A stretch of 64,000 nt of DNA from Zhengella mangrovi (GCF_002727065.1 NZ_PDVP01000002.1:576083-640082); one strand, 5' to 3'; shown: positions 50,819 through 60,344, counted from the first letter of the stretch. Translations and numbers: made by a program. The notes: a model not told the origin generated them from the sequence alone.

Positions 50819-51492
50819 GTCCTCAGAGAAAAAGTTTCGGCCGCCCGGCGGATCGCGCCGGCAAGGCCTTCCGGGGTGTTGCGCGCGGCATCGCGCTCGC
50901 GCACCAGTTCGCCGAAGCCCTTGACGATGACCGTCCGGGCCTGGCTGCGCGTCAGGCCCGCATCCCGCGTGAGCCAGCGTTCGAATTGACGGGTGGTCGG
51001 CAGGGCGCCGGCATGCTTGACCTCGCCGATGCGCGCGCCCGGCTGCATCGGGAAGGTGACGACCGAGATCTCCCAGAGGTCGGCCTCCAGAATACGGCGG
51101 ACCCCACCCTCGCCCTTGCGGGCGCGCACCGTGCGAAAGCCGATGGAGAGGCCGTCCACGGCCCCGTCGCGCATCAGGCCGAGCACCTCGCGGGCACGGG
51201 CGGACGCCGCCGACAGGCGACCGCGCACGAACAGGCCGCGGTCGTCCTCGCGCAGGTCGCTCCAGCAGCCGATGGGCAGCGCCGGATCATGCTGGAACAG
51301 CATGCGCACGCCCCCGGCGCCACGGCTGCGGAGCGAGCGGGCGAAGGCACCACGCTCGACCATGTCGTTGCCGAGGTCGATCTCGCCGAACAGGCTGGCA
51401 TAGCCGCTGAACGTCCCGTCCGCATCCACGCCATCGAGCGAAACGGGCGCGTATTTCTTCTCCAGATCAATGGCTTGCATGGGAGGATTCAC
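50815..51492 (-). CDS. GTA HK97-family prohead protease (gp4)
   Basis: A 225-residue HK97-type prohead protease with FSGYASLFGEIDLGNDMVERGAF, HDPALPIGCW and the catalytic DGLSIGFRTV. It trims the capsid scaffold during assembly. The start is GTG at 51492 with GGAA upstream; an ATG at 51480 is the alternative. The N-terminal 25 bases overlap the DUF6127 gene. Residues about 170-220 (RQFERWLTRDAGLTRSQART) are typical of the GTA family. Confidence 0.94.
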   Translation of the reverse strand: MNPPMQAIDLEKKYAPVSLDGVDADGTFSGYASLFGEIDLGNDMVERGAFARSLRSRGAGGVRMLFQHDPALPIGCWSDLREDDRGLFVRGRLSAASARAREVLGLMRDGAVDGLSIGFRTVRARKGEGGVRRILEADLWEISVVTFPMQPGARIGEVKHAGALPTTRQFERWLTRDAGLTRSQARTVIVKGFGELVRERDAARNTPEGLAGAIRRAAETFSLRT

Positions 51493-51832
51493 TTTCCGAT
51501 TCCGGGCCTTGGGACGGTGATTCAGGCGTCTGCCGCAGCTCGTGGTGGGCCATCAGCCGCATCAGCAGACCGAGCGCCCACCAGGCCGACAGGCTGGCAA
51601 AGGCGGATCCGGCCAGCATGACCTCGACCGGCGAAAGGAGCGCCTTCAGGTCCAGCCGCTCGACGAGCATGAGGCCCGCCATGCCGCCGAAGACGAGGCC
51701 GGACACCAGGCCGACGAAGAAGCGCAGCGCCGCCTCGCGACGGCCGGACGGCAGCAGGTAGGCCAGCGAAATGGCCGAGCCGGCGACGGCACCGGCACCC
51801 TTCGCCGCCCACATCACATGAGTGTCAGACAT
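51467..51832 (-). CDS. GTA-cluster small membrane protein (DUF6127-like)
   Basis: A 121-residue protein with two or three hydrophobic segments (GAVAGSAISLAYLLPSG; FFVGLVSGLVFGGMAGLMLV; SAFASLSAWWALGLLM) and a polar, serine-rich C-terminus. Its ATG overlaps the portal stop, and it sits at the place of the small membrane-protein gene found between portal and protease in alphaproteobacterial GTA clusters. Function unknown. Confidence 0.78.
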   Translation of the reverse strand: MSDTHVMWAAKGAGAVAGSAISLAYLLPSGRREAALRFFVGLVSGLVFGGMAGLMLVERLDLKALLSPVEVMLAGSAFASLSAWWALGLLMRLMAHHELRQTPESPSQGPESESESSHASH

Positions 51833-53045
51833 CGCCCGTCCTCCCGGTGCCGCCCATCGGCTGGTATCCGGCGGCTTCACGTTTCTCGTCGACCGTCAGG
51901 AAGGTGGCCGCGTCCAGCCGCTCCCACAGGGCGTCGCGATCGCCCGACAGGCCATCCACCCGGTCGGCATCGAAGGCGAGCCGGATCCGCCCGCCGTGCA
52001 GCGGCGCCAGCCAGTGCGAGAACTCGCTGGCCAGACGGGTCACCAGCGGCACGACGGTCAGGCGGTAGAAGGCCCGGTTGGCCTCGCGGTAATTGGCATA
52101 GGTGTTGTCGCCGGGAATGCCGAGCAGCATGGGCGGCACGCCGAAGGTGAGCGCGATATCGCGCGCCGCGCCATTGCGGGCCTCGATGAAGTCCATGTCC
52201 TTCGGCGTCAGCGCCATGGCCTTCCAGTCGAGACCGCCTTCCAGCAACAAAGGCCTGCCGGCCCGTGCGGCGCCGGAATAGCCGGTTTCCAGTTCCTGAC
52301 GGAGCCGGTCGAACTGCTCGGGCGTCAGGTTGCCGCCGTCCTTCGGGGCGTAGACCAGGGCACCGGACGGGCGGGCGGAATTGTCCAGAAGCGCCTTGTT
52401 CCAGGCACTGGCGGCATTGTGGACATCAAGGGCCGTCAGCGCCGCTTCCAGCGGGGCGAAACCGGCGATGTCATCGAGCGGATTGGCAAGGCGCACGTGC
52501 AGACCGGGCGCGCCTTCCGTGCCGAGCGCCACCCGACGGCTGGCGGCGCCGGTCCTGTACACCAGCGCATCGGGCCAGCCATCGGCATCGCTGGAAACCT
52601 CGACCTGGTCGGGGCGCAGCAGGTGCAGGTGCGCCATCCGGCCGGAATCGACGCGCTCGACATAGGCATTTCCCGCCATCAGCAGGTGCAGGTAGAGCGT
52701 CTCCATGAACGCCATGCCGGACTGGCGCGGATTCGGCCGGTCCAGCATGACGAGCACGGGATGCTCGTCATGTTCGGTCACACCCTCGTAGAGCAGCCAG
52801 GGAATGGCGGCCGCAGTCTGGGCGATCAGGCGCACGCAGGCATGGACGACCGGGTTGGTCATGTAGCCGTGTCGGGCCAGGACGGCATAGTCGCGGCCTG
52901 TCCAGACCGCCCCGCCGGTCATCTGCAGGGCGACGAACCCCGTTGCCGCCTTGGCCTGATCCGGCGCACCGGCCTTGATCGTCTCGGGGGCACGCATCGC
53001 CGCCCTGCCCCGGCGGGAGGTCCGGGGCCAGTGAAAAGCCATCAT
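51825..53045 (-). CDS. GTA portal protein (gp3)
   Basis: A 406-residue HK97-type portal protein (VHACVRLIAQTAAAIPWLLYEG; NPRQSGMAFMETLYLHLLMAGNAYVE; PPMLLGIPGDNTYANYREANR). It forms the dodecameric ring through which DNA enters the head. The ATG at 53045 has AGGAAG upstream; the TTG 24 bases earlier is less likely. Confidence 0.95.
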   Translation of the reverse strand: MMAFHWPRTSRRGRAAMRAPETIKAGAPDQAKAATGFVALQMTGGAVWTGRDYAVLARHGYMTNPVVHACVRLIAQTAAAIPWLLYEGVTEHDEHPVLVMLDRPNPRQSGMAFMETLYLHLLMAGNAYVERVDSGRMAHLHLLRPDQVEVSSDADGWPDALVYRTGAASRRVALGTEGAPGLHVRLANPLDDIAGFAPLEAALTALDVHNAASAWNKALLDNSARPSGALVYAPKDGGNLTPEQFDRLRQELETGYSGAARAGRPLLLEGGLDWKAMALTPKDMDFIEARNGAARDIALTFGVPPMLLGIPGDNTYANYREANRAFYRLTVVPLVTRLASEFSHWLAPLHGGRIRLAFDADRVDGLSGDRDALWERLDAATFLTVDEKREAAGYQPMGGTGRTGDV

Positions 53046-53065
53046 CGTGTTTGCTTCCTGCTGGT

Positions 53066-54403
53066 TCAAACGTGCCGGATGCGGGGGACGCGCCCCGGTC
53101 CCGACAGGAGAAGTTCGCTCAGTGCCCAGACCAGCGCATCCAGCCGGTCCGGCGACCGCCCGGAAGACAGGCCGGCAGCGGTGAAGTCACACATCTCGTC
53201 CTCCAGCGCCGCGAAGCGGGCCGCGTGGGCCACCTTGCCCTGCTGGTAGAGCGCGGAGACCGGTTCGGCGCGGGAAAATTTCCCTCGGGTCGCGCGTACC
53301 GCCTTGACGGGAACGCCCGGGTCCACCGAAGCGATGACGCTGGCGACCATCTCGCCGCCCTGGTTGACCTCGGCCAGCAGGCAGTCTGCCTCCAGAGCGT
53401 GGAAAAGGCGGATCGCCGCGGCCGCCCATTCATGCGGCCGCACGCCCTGGACACTGGCATCGGCCAGGACGGTGGCGTGTCCATCGACGTCGGCGCCGGC
53501 GGCGACAATGCCGCAGGCATCCGATCCCCTGGTCGAGGCTGCCGGCGGATCGACGGCCACGACGATGCGGGCGGGCGCACCGAAGCGCCGGGCGCAGGCC
53601 GCCTCGATCGCGTCTCGGTTCCACAGGGCGCCTTCCCGGTCGCCGATGATCTCGCCATCCAGTTCCTGCCGGCCGAGCCGCGTGCCGCCGTAGCGCGCCT
53701 GCACGGCCTCGATGAAGCCGGCGGCCAGGTGACGGGCATTGTCGCGGGTGGAGCCGCGCGTCACCGCGGTGTTCGGATCCGCGACCAGCCGGCGCAGAAG
53801 CGCCAGCGGCTTCGGCGTGGTGGTGACCAGCGTGCGCGGGTGGTGGCCAAGCCGCAGGCCGAAGCTGGCCATGTCCCACGTGGCGTCGAGATTTCGCCAG
53901 GCCGCCAGTTCGTCGCACCACAGCGCGTCGTGCTGGGGGCCGCGCAGGCGTTCCGGTTCCTCGGCGGAAAACAGCATGGCCACCGCCCCGTTCTTCCACA
54001 CCAGCCGGCGGCGCGACACCTCGTAGACCGGCCGACCCGTGGGCCGGCCGTCACGGTCGCAATCGCCCGGCCAGCAGACCTTCAGGATGCCGCTCTCGCC
54101 GCTGACCATCACGTCGCGGGCATCGGCTGCCGTCGGCGCGATGAGGCCGATGCGCCGCGCGCCGGCCCGCACCTGGGCCCGCACCCACTCGGCGCCGGCG
54201 CGCGTCTTGCCGAACCCCCGTCCGGCGAGGATGAGCCAGACGGACCAGTCGCCGTCCGGCGGGCGCTGGGCCCGGCGGCCGACGAGCGGCCAGTCGTGGC
54301 AGGCGAAGGCCTTTGCAAGCGGATTATCGACGGCGCGCGCCGCGCGGAGCCTTGCGGGCGGCCAGGTGTCGATCGATGAGCCTGTCGAACTCCTTCGCGG
54401 CAT
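53066..54403 (-). CDS. GTA large terminase (gp2)
   Basis: A 445-residue terminase large subunit with Walker A (LAGRGFGKTRAGAEW), Walker B-like (DALWCDELAAW) and a C-terminal nuclease with acidic residues (VAVDPPAASTRGSDACG; SIDALVWALSELL). It packages and cuts host DNA into the GTA heads. The gene overlaps terS by 80 bases at its start, as expected for adjacent terminase genes in different frames. Confidence 0.95.
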   Translation of the reverse strand: MPRRSSTGSSIDTWPPARLRAARAVDNPLAKAFACHDWPLVGRRAQRPPDGDWSVWLILAGRGFGKTRAGAEWVRAQVRAGARRIGLIAPTAADARDVMVSGESGILKVCWPGDCDRDGRPTGRPVYEVSRRRLVWKNGAVAMLFSAEEPERLRGPQHDALWCDELAAWRNLDATWDMASFGLRLGHHPRTLVTTTPKPLALLRRLVADPNTAVTRGSTRDNARHLAAGFIEAVQARYGGTRLGRQELDGEIIGDREGALWNRDAIEAACARRFGAPARIVVAVDPPAASTRGSDACGIVAAGADVDGHATVLADASVQGVRPHEWAAAAIRLFHALEADCLLAEVNQGGEMVASVIASVDPGVPVKAVRATRGKFSRAEPVSALYQQGKVAHAARFAALEDEMCDFTAAGLSSGRSPDRLDALVWALSELLLSGPGRVPRIRHV

Positions 54404-54818
54404 TCGTGATCTCCGACTGGGTGAGCGTGACGGCTTCCGGCCCGGACACGAGCTGGCCGCAGGTGGGACAGTTTTCGCCGGGCCCCGGCGCGACGGGCTG
54501 CGGCGCGACTGCCGCGGTGGCCCTGAATTCCTCTTCGACCCGCAGGCGGCGGATGCGCTGACGCTCGGCCTGGCCCTCGGTCCAGCGACGCATCGCTTCC
54601 GGCTCGCGCCTCAGGAACTTGTCGAACGTGACGGCCACGACGCCGAAGGCTTCGGCCGCGTCGGTCTTGCTGGGCATCTGCAACGCGTAAGCATGGACGC
54701 GCTCCAGCACGTCCGGCGTGGGGCGCAACAGCGGCGGGCGACCGCCCCTCTTCTTCTGCGGCTGCGGCACCGGCGGCACAGCGCCGGCCGACGCCGGCCC
54801 CTGCGGGTCATCGCTCAT
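54324..54818 (-). CDS. GTA small terminase-like protein (gp1)
   Basis: A 164-residue protein: an N-terminal proline-rich tail, a helical segment PDVLERVHAYALQMPSKTDA leading into an HTH-like region (AEAFGVVAVTFDKFLRR), and a long charged helix (AERQRIRRLRVEEEFRA). The position directly before terL and the size suit the small terminase. The ATG at 54818 has a GAGG site. It is the first gene of the GTA cluster. Confidence 0.85.
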   Translation of the reverse strand: MSDDPQGPASAGAVPPVPQPQKKRGGRPPLLRPTPDVLERVHAYALQMPSKTDAAEAFGVVAVTFDKFLRREPEAMRRWTEGQAERQRIRRLRVEEEFRATAAVAPQPVAPGPGENCPTCGQLVSGPEAVTLTQSEITNAAKEFDRLIDRHLAARKAPRGARRR

Positions 54819-55231
54819 GAACACCTCGGAAATGTCAGTGAAACTCGGCTTTCGTCGCGGAGCGCTGCCCCCTGGCGCAACTCTCCGACCGTAGCCAGAG
54901 ACTACCATGGCAGCGTCACGGTGTGGAAAACGCAGGGCGGAAAAAATGCTGCGGACGGTCAGGGAAAGAAGCGATCCGCATCCCGCAGCCAGCCGCGCCA
55001 GCAAGTAGTGGATGTGTGCGAGGCTGTTTTGACGACCCCTCGCCCGAAGGAGAACAGGAACCAATGCCCCCCGTCGCGACGGAAACCATGTCACAAGAAA
55101 TTGGGCCTCTCACACCCGGAACGTGAGGCTTTTCACTTGCCGTTGGCGCCCAAATGCGGAAAAGTGCAGCGCTCCAGAAGGGGCCTTGCGCGACGCGCGC
55201 CACGCCTTGGCGTGCCCGGACAAAGCGAGCC
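54819..55231. other. intergenic region between the GTA cluster and the PBP gene
   Basis: About 410 bases separating the divergent GTA operon (start 54818) and the penicillin-binding protein gene (start 55232). It should hold both promoters. I found no TTAA-N7-TTAA CtrA box and no clear -35/-10 pair, consistent with GTA promoters that need dedicated regulators. No gene or repeat is supported here. Confidence 0.4.
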
Positions 55232-57418
55232 ATGAAGAACCCGTTCGAAAAGCGAAAATCCAAAGGCCCCAAGGCATCCAGGCTCCTCGAAATCGACGCC
55301 TGGATCGATTCGACGCTGTACGAATCGCAATTCGCCGCAGCGGAAACCTGGGAGAACATCACGATCTTCTTCCGCCGGTTCCGCGCCACCGGGTGGCGGC
55401 GGATCGTCTTCGAACTTCTGTCGGAAGGCTTCACGATGGGAACCGCCGGTTGCATCGTCATGCTGGCGCTGGCCATGCCGGCCTTCGAGGAGACCACCAA
55501 GGACTGGCGGGCACAGGACGACTACGCCGTCACCTTCCTCGACCGTTACGGCAACGAGATCGGCAAGCGCGGCATCCTGCAACGCGATTCGGTGCCGGTG
55601 GACGAGATGCCGGACTATGTCATCAAGTCGGTGCTGGCGACCGAGGACCGGCGTTTCTTCGAGCATTTCGGGATCGATTTCGTGGGCCTCGCCCGCGCGA
55701 TGTTCGAAAATGCGCGCGCGAATGCCGTGGTTCAGGGCGGCTCCACGCTGACGCAGCAGCTGGCCAAGAACCTGTTCCTCTCCAACGAACGCACGCTGGA
55801 GCGCAAGATCAAGGAAGCCTTCCTGGCGCTCTGGCTCGAGGCCAACCTGACGAAGAAGGAAATCCTGCAGCTTTATCTCGACCGCGCCTACATGGGTGGC
55901 GGGACGTTCGGCATCGCGGCGGCGGCGGAATTCTATTTCAACAAGGACGTCAAGGACCTCTCCATGGCCGAAGGGGCCATGCTGGCGGGCCTGTTCAAGG
56001 CGCCGGCGCGCTATGCGCCGCACGTCAACCTGCCGGCCGCCCGTGCGCGGGCCAACGAGGTGCTGACCAACCTGGTGCAGAGCGGGTTCTTCACCGAGGG
56101 CCAGGTGATCGCGGCCCGGCGCCACCCGGCGACACCGGTGGACCGCGACAGCGGCGAGACGCCCGACTACTTCCTCGACTGGGCCTTCGAGCAGGTCAAG
56201 GACGTGGCGGCGCGGATGCCCAACCACGCGCTGGTGGCACGCACGACGATCGACATGAACCTGCAGAAGGCGGCCGAGGAATCCTGCGAATTCCACCTGC
56301 GCCAGTTCGGCAAGAGCTACGGCGTGGAGGAATGCGCCATGGTCGTGCTGGAGAACAACGGCGCGGTGCGCGCCATCGTCGGCGGGCGCGACTACGGGCA
56401 AAGCCAGTTCAACCGCGCCACCAAGGCGCTGCGGCAGGCCGGTTCCTCGTTCAAGCCCTATGTCTACGCGGCGGGCATGGAAGCGGGGCTGACGCCCGAA
56501 ACCGTGATCCCGGATGCGCCGATTTCGTGGGGACGCTGGTCGCCGAAGAACTACTCGCGCGGCTATCGTGGCAACATCAACCTGACGACGGCGCTGGTGA
56601 AGTCGATCAACACGGTGCCGGTGCGGATGCTGCGCGACAAGATCCCCGGCGGATCGACGACGGTGAAGGCGCTGTGCGAAGCGATGGGCGTGGAGTCGGA
56701 GATATCGACCCACAAGACCATGGCGCTGGGCATTTCCGGCATGACGGTCATGGACCAGGCGACCGGCTACCTGACCTTCGCCGATGGCGGCTTGTCGGGC
56801 AAGCGCCACGGCATCACGCAGCTGACCACCTATTCCGGCGACGTGCTCTACGACTATTCGCGCGATGCACCGGCGCCGAAGCGGGTTCTGAGCGAGAAGA
56901 CCGTGGACGAGATGAACTCCATCCTGGTGCAGATCCCGGAGTGGGGAACGGCCCGGCGCGCAGCTCTGGAGATAACCCCGGCGGCAGGCAAGACCGGAAC
57001 AACGCAGTCGTACCGCGATGCCTGGTTCGTCGGTTTTACGGGCAACTACACGGCGGCGGTATGGATGGGCAACGACGATTACTCTCCAACACATCGTCTT
57101 ACCGGCGGTTCACTTCCGGCCATGACCTGGAAACGTGTCATGGAGTACGCCCACCAAGGTATAGAGCTGAAGCCGATCCCGGGTGCAGGCCGGCCAGTCC
57201 CCGAAGCGCCGGAGAAAAAGGAAGACGGCAGCGAGACGGCAGCGGGCGCCAATGGCGAGCCGGCACCGGACCGCCCCCTGGTGCTTTCGGCCGAAACCGT
57301 TCGCGTGCTGCGCAACCTCGCCGACGCGTTCCACCAGGCAGCCCCCCTTCCCGGCCCCGCCCCGTCCGCCCGCCTGACCGCCATCGACCCGACCGACACC
57401 TCCGGCACAAGGCCCTGA
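55232..57418 (+). CDS. PBP1A-family bifunctional penicillin-binding protein
   Basis: A 728-residue peptidoglycan synthase: cytoplasmic tail, one membrane helix (about residues 70-90), a GT51 glycosyltransferase (EDRRFFEHFGIDFVGLARA; GGSTLTQQLAKNL), and a transpeptidase with SxxK (AGSSFKPYVY), SxN (SINTVPV) and KTG (AGKTGTTQSY). It polymerises and cross-links the cell wall. The start at 55232 matches the family; the earlier frame from 55154 adds unconserved residues. It is divergent from the GTA operon. Confidence 0.94.
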   Translation: MKNPFEKRKSKGPKASRLLEIDAWIDSTLYESQFAAAETWENITIFFRRFRATGWRRIVFELLSEGFTMGTAGCIVMLALAMPAFEETTKDWRAQDDYAVTFLDRYGNEIGKRGILQRDSVPVDEMPDYVIKSVLATEDRRFFEHFGIDFVGLARAMFENARANAVVQGGSTLTQQLAKNLFLSNERTLERKIKEAFLALWLEANLTKKEILQLYLDRAYMGGGTFGIAAAAEFYFNKDVKDLSMAEGAMLAGLFKAPARYAPHVNLPAARARANEVLTNLVQSGFFTEGQVIAARRHPATPVDRDSGETPDYFLDWAFEQVKDVAARMPNHALVARTTIDMNLQKAAEESCEFHLRQFGKSYGVEECAMVVLENNGAVRAIVGGRDYGQSQFNRATKALRQAGSSFKPYVYAAGMEAGLTPETVIPDAPISWGRWSPKNYSRGYRGNINLTTALVKSINTVPVRMLRDKIPGGSTTVKALCEAMGVESEISTHKTMALGISGMTVMDQATGYLTFADGGLSGKRHGITQLTTYSGDVLYDYSRDAPAPKRVLSEKTVDEMNSILVQIPEWGTARRAALEITPAAGKTGTTQSYRDAWFVGFTGNYTAAVWMGNDDYSPTHRLTGGSLPAMTWKRVMEYAHQGIELKPIPGAGRPVPEAPEKKEDGSETAAGANGEPAPDRPLVLSAETVRVLRNLADAFHQAAPLPGPAPSARLTAIDPTDTSGTRP

Positions 57419-57503
57419 GACGAGGCGCTTGCCATCGGCGATCCTGCTCGGATAAACCCGGACCCATGCTCCACCTCCCTGACCGTCAGCGAGTCGGCCA
57501 CTC

Positions 57504-58088
57504 ATGATCAGAACCATCGTCCTGGCCGCGCTTGCCCTCGCGATCGCTTTCGGCGGCGGCGGATGGACCCTCTGGCGGCTGATGGAGGCCGAATGGCGGC
57601 CCGGCGCATTGCAGATCGGACCGTGGATCGCCTATGCGCTGGCGGGCACACCGGATGCCGACCCCTATACCAAGGCCCGGATCGCACGCGGCGCCGAACT
57701 GCCGCTGGGCGCCGGCGAAGGGATCGCCTTTTCAGCCCGCAGGGACAGTGCCGGCGCGGCCCTGCGCCCCGGTTGCGCCTATCGCATCGAGGGTGCCCTG
57801 CCACCCTCGCGCCTGTGGACGCTCTATGTTGCCGACGAGCACATGAGGCCGATCCTTGCCCGTCCTCCCCTGCCCTCGGCCCTGCACGCGCGCAAGGTGA
57901 TTTATGACGATGACGGCACGATCAGCATCCGGGTTTCCCCGGCCGCTGCGCCCGGCAACTGGCTCGCCCTTGGCGCCACGGGCGATTTTCACCTGGTGCT
58001 GACCCTCTACGACAGCGAGATTTCCGGCAGCACCTCGGCGCGGGAGGTCACCATGCCGCAGATCCTGAACGAGGGATGCGATGGCTAG
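57504..58088 (+). CDS. DUF1214 family protein
   Basis: A 194-residue protein with an N-terminal membrane helix (IVLAALALAIAFGGGGWTLWRLM) and a DUF1214-like domain (SRLWTLYVADEHMRPI; STSAREVTMPQIL). DUF1214 is found with DUF1254 proteins in bacterial envelopes; the function is not known to me. The stop overlaps the next gene's start by 8 bases, a coupled pair. Confidence 0.85.
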   Translation: MIRTIVLAALALAIAFGGGGWTLWRLMEAEWRPGALQIGPWIAYALAGTPDADPYTKARIARGAELPLGAGEGIAFSARRDSAGAALRPGCAYRIEGALPPSRLWTLYVADEHMRPILARPPLPSALHARKVIYDDDGTISIRVSPAAAPGNWLALGATGDFHLVLTLYDSEISGSTSAREVTMPQILNEGCDG

Positions 58089-58632
58089 GCTCTTCTACGC
58101 GATTGCGCTCGGCCTCGCCGGTGCCGGCATCATCCACATCGCCGCGCTGCTTCTCGTGCCGCACTATGCGACCAACGATGCCTGGAACCGGATCTCGGCG
58201 CTGGAACCCGACTACGCTTTCCGGATCGTGGAGCCGGCGGGCGCGGAAGCCTCAGGCATCATCGAAGTCCACGATCCCGAGTTCGCGATTGCCGCGTGCC
58301 GTTTCGACCTCGCCGACGGGCCGGTTCACATCACTGCGCCGGGTGGCGCCGATTTCTGGTCGGTCTCGGTCTTCAACAGCCGTGGCCAGAACACCTATTC
58401 CTTCAACGACCGGAACGCCGCGTCGGGCGCGCTCGACCTTGCCATCGCCACCCCGGTGCAAATGATCGAACTGCGCAAGAACCTTCCGGACAGCTTTGCC
58501 GACGCCGTGTTCGTGGAAGCGGACATCGATCGCGGCATGGCGGTGCTGCGCGTTTTCCAGCCGGATGCCGCCAGCGCTACCACGGTGCAGCGGATGCTGG
58601 AAAAGGCTGATTGCGAGCCGTTCGCGCTTTGA
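58081..58632 (+). CDS. DUF1254-like family protein
   Basis: A 183-residue protein with one N-terminal membrane helix (AIALGLAGAGIIHIAALLLVP) and a beta-rich domain (YATNDAWNRISALEPD near residue 30; DFWSVSVFNSRGQNTYSFNDR in the middle). The pairing with a DUF1214 gene supports a DUF1254-type identity. Probably exported or membrane anchored; role unknown. Confidence 0.8.
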   Translation: MARLFYAIALGLAGAGIIHIAALLLVPHYATNDAWNRISALEPDYAFRIVEPAGAEASGIIEVHDPEFAIAACRFDLADGPVHITAPGGADFWSVSVFNSRGQNTYSFNDRNAASGALDLAIATPVQMIELRKNLPDSFADAVFVEADIDRGMAVLRVFQPDAASATTVQRMLEKADCEPFAL

Positions 58633-58647
58633 CCCATGGTTCGCGCT

Positions 58648-58812
58648 TCAGCGCAGCGGCGCATTGCGCGGCGATTTCGCCGTTGCTGCCGCCATCACGG
58701 CCGCCATGCGCTCGTAGCGGACGCCCGGGAAAATGATCACCTTTGCCGGTGCCTGGCGCTTGCGCGCGGCATGAGCCGCCTTACGTGCCGAAAACTTCAG
58801 TATCGTTGCCAT
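58648..58812 (-). CDS. small conserved basic protein
   Basis: A 54-residue basic protein: MATILKFSARKAAHAARKR at the start and the segment PAKVIIFPGVRYER, which I recall from other Rhizobiales small proteins of unknown function. The ATG at 58812 sits next to the intergenic region of the DUF2336 gene. Its size, net positive charge and conserved IIFPGVRYER motif favour a real gene. Confidence 0.65.
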   Translation of the reverse strand: MATILKFSARKAAHAARKRQAPAKVIIFPGVRYERMAAVMAAATAKSPRNAPLR

Positions 58813-58885
58813 TGCCCATCTCCGTTCGGGTCTCGGGACCAATACGCGGGGGCACACTCAGTGGCTCCATCTGGCCAGAGTGCGG

Positions 58886-58901
58886 TTAACAACTTGCTAA
58901 C
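58886..58901 (+). promoter_or_regulatory. CtrA-like half-site pair
   Basis: TTAA-N7-CTAAC fits the alphaproteobacterial CtrA box TTAA-N7-TTAAC with one mismatch. It lies 96 bases before the DUF2336 gene start and 74 bases from the small minus-strand gene. A single near-consensus site in AT-containing intergenic DNA may occur by chance. Confidence 0.3.
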
Positions 58902-58981
58902 GCATTTCGTGCAATTTTCTTCCCAACCTTGGCAGCCGCCGAGTTCCATGGCGGCCTGATCGTTTCGTTTGGCGTGGTGTG

Positions 58982-60010
58982 ATGTCCGAGTCCAGTTCCA
59001 TGAGCAATGACTTCCGCAATCTGGAAAGACCCAAGGACGGCAGCCGCGCCTGCCAGCTCTTCCGGGCATCGGCAAGTGCCTTCGGCTCGCTGTCGCGCCC
59101 GACGAAAGCCGAGATCCAGCAGTTCGAGGAACTGTCGCTGGCGCTGTACGAAAAGGTTCCGGAAGGCGCCCGCCGCCACGCGGCGGTCATGATCGCGACC
59201 AACGGCTTTGCACCGCGGGCCCTCGTGCTGAAACTGGCGAACGAGCCGGCGGCCGTGAGCGCCCCTCTTCTGGCCAACTCGCCGATCCTGCTGGCTCGGG
59301 ACATTCCGCCGCTGATCGCCCGCCACGGCGTCATGCATGCACGGATCCTCGCGCAGCGCAGCGACCTGGAGCCAGCCCTGCGCGCCTTGCTGGCAGTCTT
59401 CGTGCGAAACAATGGCGACGAGGCCGATACGGACGACGCCATGAGGCCGGCTGCCGCGCCTGTTGCCAAAGTCGTCAAAACACCGGATCGCGCGCCGGCT
59501 CCCCTTTCGAACGCTTTGGCAGAGGATGTCCGGTCCGCCCTTCGCGGGGCAATGGCCGCCAACTCCGGCCGGCCCGAACTCCCGGTCACGACGGCGCGAC
59601 CTGCGCTGGCACCCGAAGCGCGACTTCAGCCGACCGCGCTCAGCGGCAACCCGGTCTTCTTTCAGACCGCGCTCGCCGATGCACTCGAGCTTCCGTTTCA
59701 GAAAATCGGTGACATCCTTTCGCAGGACCGCCAAGCGAACCTGATCATGGCGCTCCGGTCCATTCCCCTGCCGGCCGAAAAGGCATTCGTGATTGCCGCC
59801 GCACTGTGGCCGCAGCGCTTTGCGTCACCCCAGGCGATCGCGCGTTTCCTCCAGCGCTACAAGCTCACGGCCATCGACGCGGCGCGTGACCGGGTGGCGC
59901 GCTGGCGCGAAGACCTCGCCGAGGACGCCCAGGAAGACCGCTTCACCGGGCATGTGAAAGAGCCCGCCCGTAACGACGACGGCTTCCAGGTCCGCCTCAG
60001 GGCGTCGTGA
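58982..60010 (+). CDS. DUF2336 family protein
   Basis: A 342-residue protein matching the DUF2336 family (FEELSLALYEKVPEGARRHAAVMI; LLANSPILLARDIPPLIARHG), helical and with no signal peptide. DUF2336 proteins occur near cell-cycle genes in alphaproteobacteria, but the function is unclear. Start at 58982 (ATG) is uncertain; 59000 is also possible. Its 3' end overlaps the convergent DUF1491 gene by 14 bases. Confidence 0.83.
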   Translation: MSESSSMSNDFRNLERPKDGSRACQLFRASASAFGSLSRPTKAEIQQFEELSLALYEKVPEGARRHAAVMIATNGFAPRALVLKLANEPAAVSAPLLANSPILLARDIPPLIARHGVMHARILAQRSDLEPALRALLAVFVRNNGDEADTDDAMRPAAAPVAKVVKTPDRAPAPLSNALAEDVRSALRGAMAANSGRPELPVTTARPALAPEARLQPTALSGNPVFFQTALADALELPFQKIGDILSQDRQANLIMALRSIPLPAEKAFVIAAALWPQRFASPQAIARFLQRYKLTAIDAARDRVARWREDLAEDAQEDRFTGHVKEPARNDDGFQVRLRAS

Positions 60011-60344
60011 CCTCGAAAAACGTACCGGCCTCCCCGCCGGTCGGCTCGATCTCGACGATCCAGACGTCCGGATCAAAACGGATCTCGCGCTGGAGCCTGT
60101 CGTCAGCGGCGAAGGGATCGTCCCCCAGATTGACCTCGACGAAGAGGCGATCGGCCGGGCGCTCCTCCCCGTAGCCGGATTGCGGCGCGGGCGCGAAGAG
60201 CCGGACCAAGCCGTCCCTCCCCCGCCACTTGATGAAGATCGCGCCGGCTTCCGTTGCGCCCCGCCGCTCAATGGCGGCAAAGCCGCCGTCTGCGAAAACA
60301 CGGCGGACCAGGGCAGAAACCCAGAGATCGGAAGTCAGGCGCAT
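59997..60344 (-). CDS. DUF1491 family protein
   Basis: A 115-residue protein starting MRLTSDLWVSALVRRVF and containing GGFAAIERRGATEAGAIFIKWR, the DUF1491 signature. It is common and near-universal in Rhizobiales; function unknown. Start at 60344 places this conserved N-terminus first; an ATG at 60350 adds two residues. It overlaps the DUF2336 stop. Confidence 0.85.
   Translation of the reverse strand: MRLTSDLWVSALVRRVFADGGFAAIERRGATEAGAIFIKWRGRDGLVRLFAPAPQSGYGEERPADRLFVEVNLGDDPFAADDRLQREIRFDPDVWIVEIEPTGGEAGTFFEVTTP

Noticed and set aside
40261..54818. Ordinary prophage
   Set aside because: No integrase, repressor, replication genes or attachment repeats were seen; gene set and lengths match the RcGTA structural cluster.
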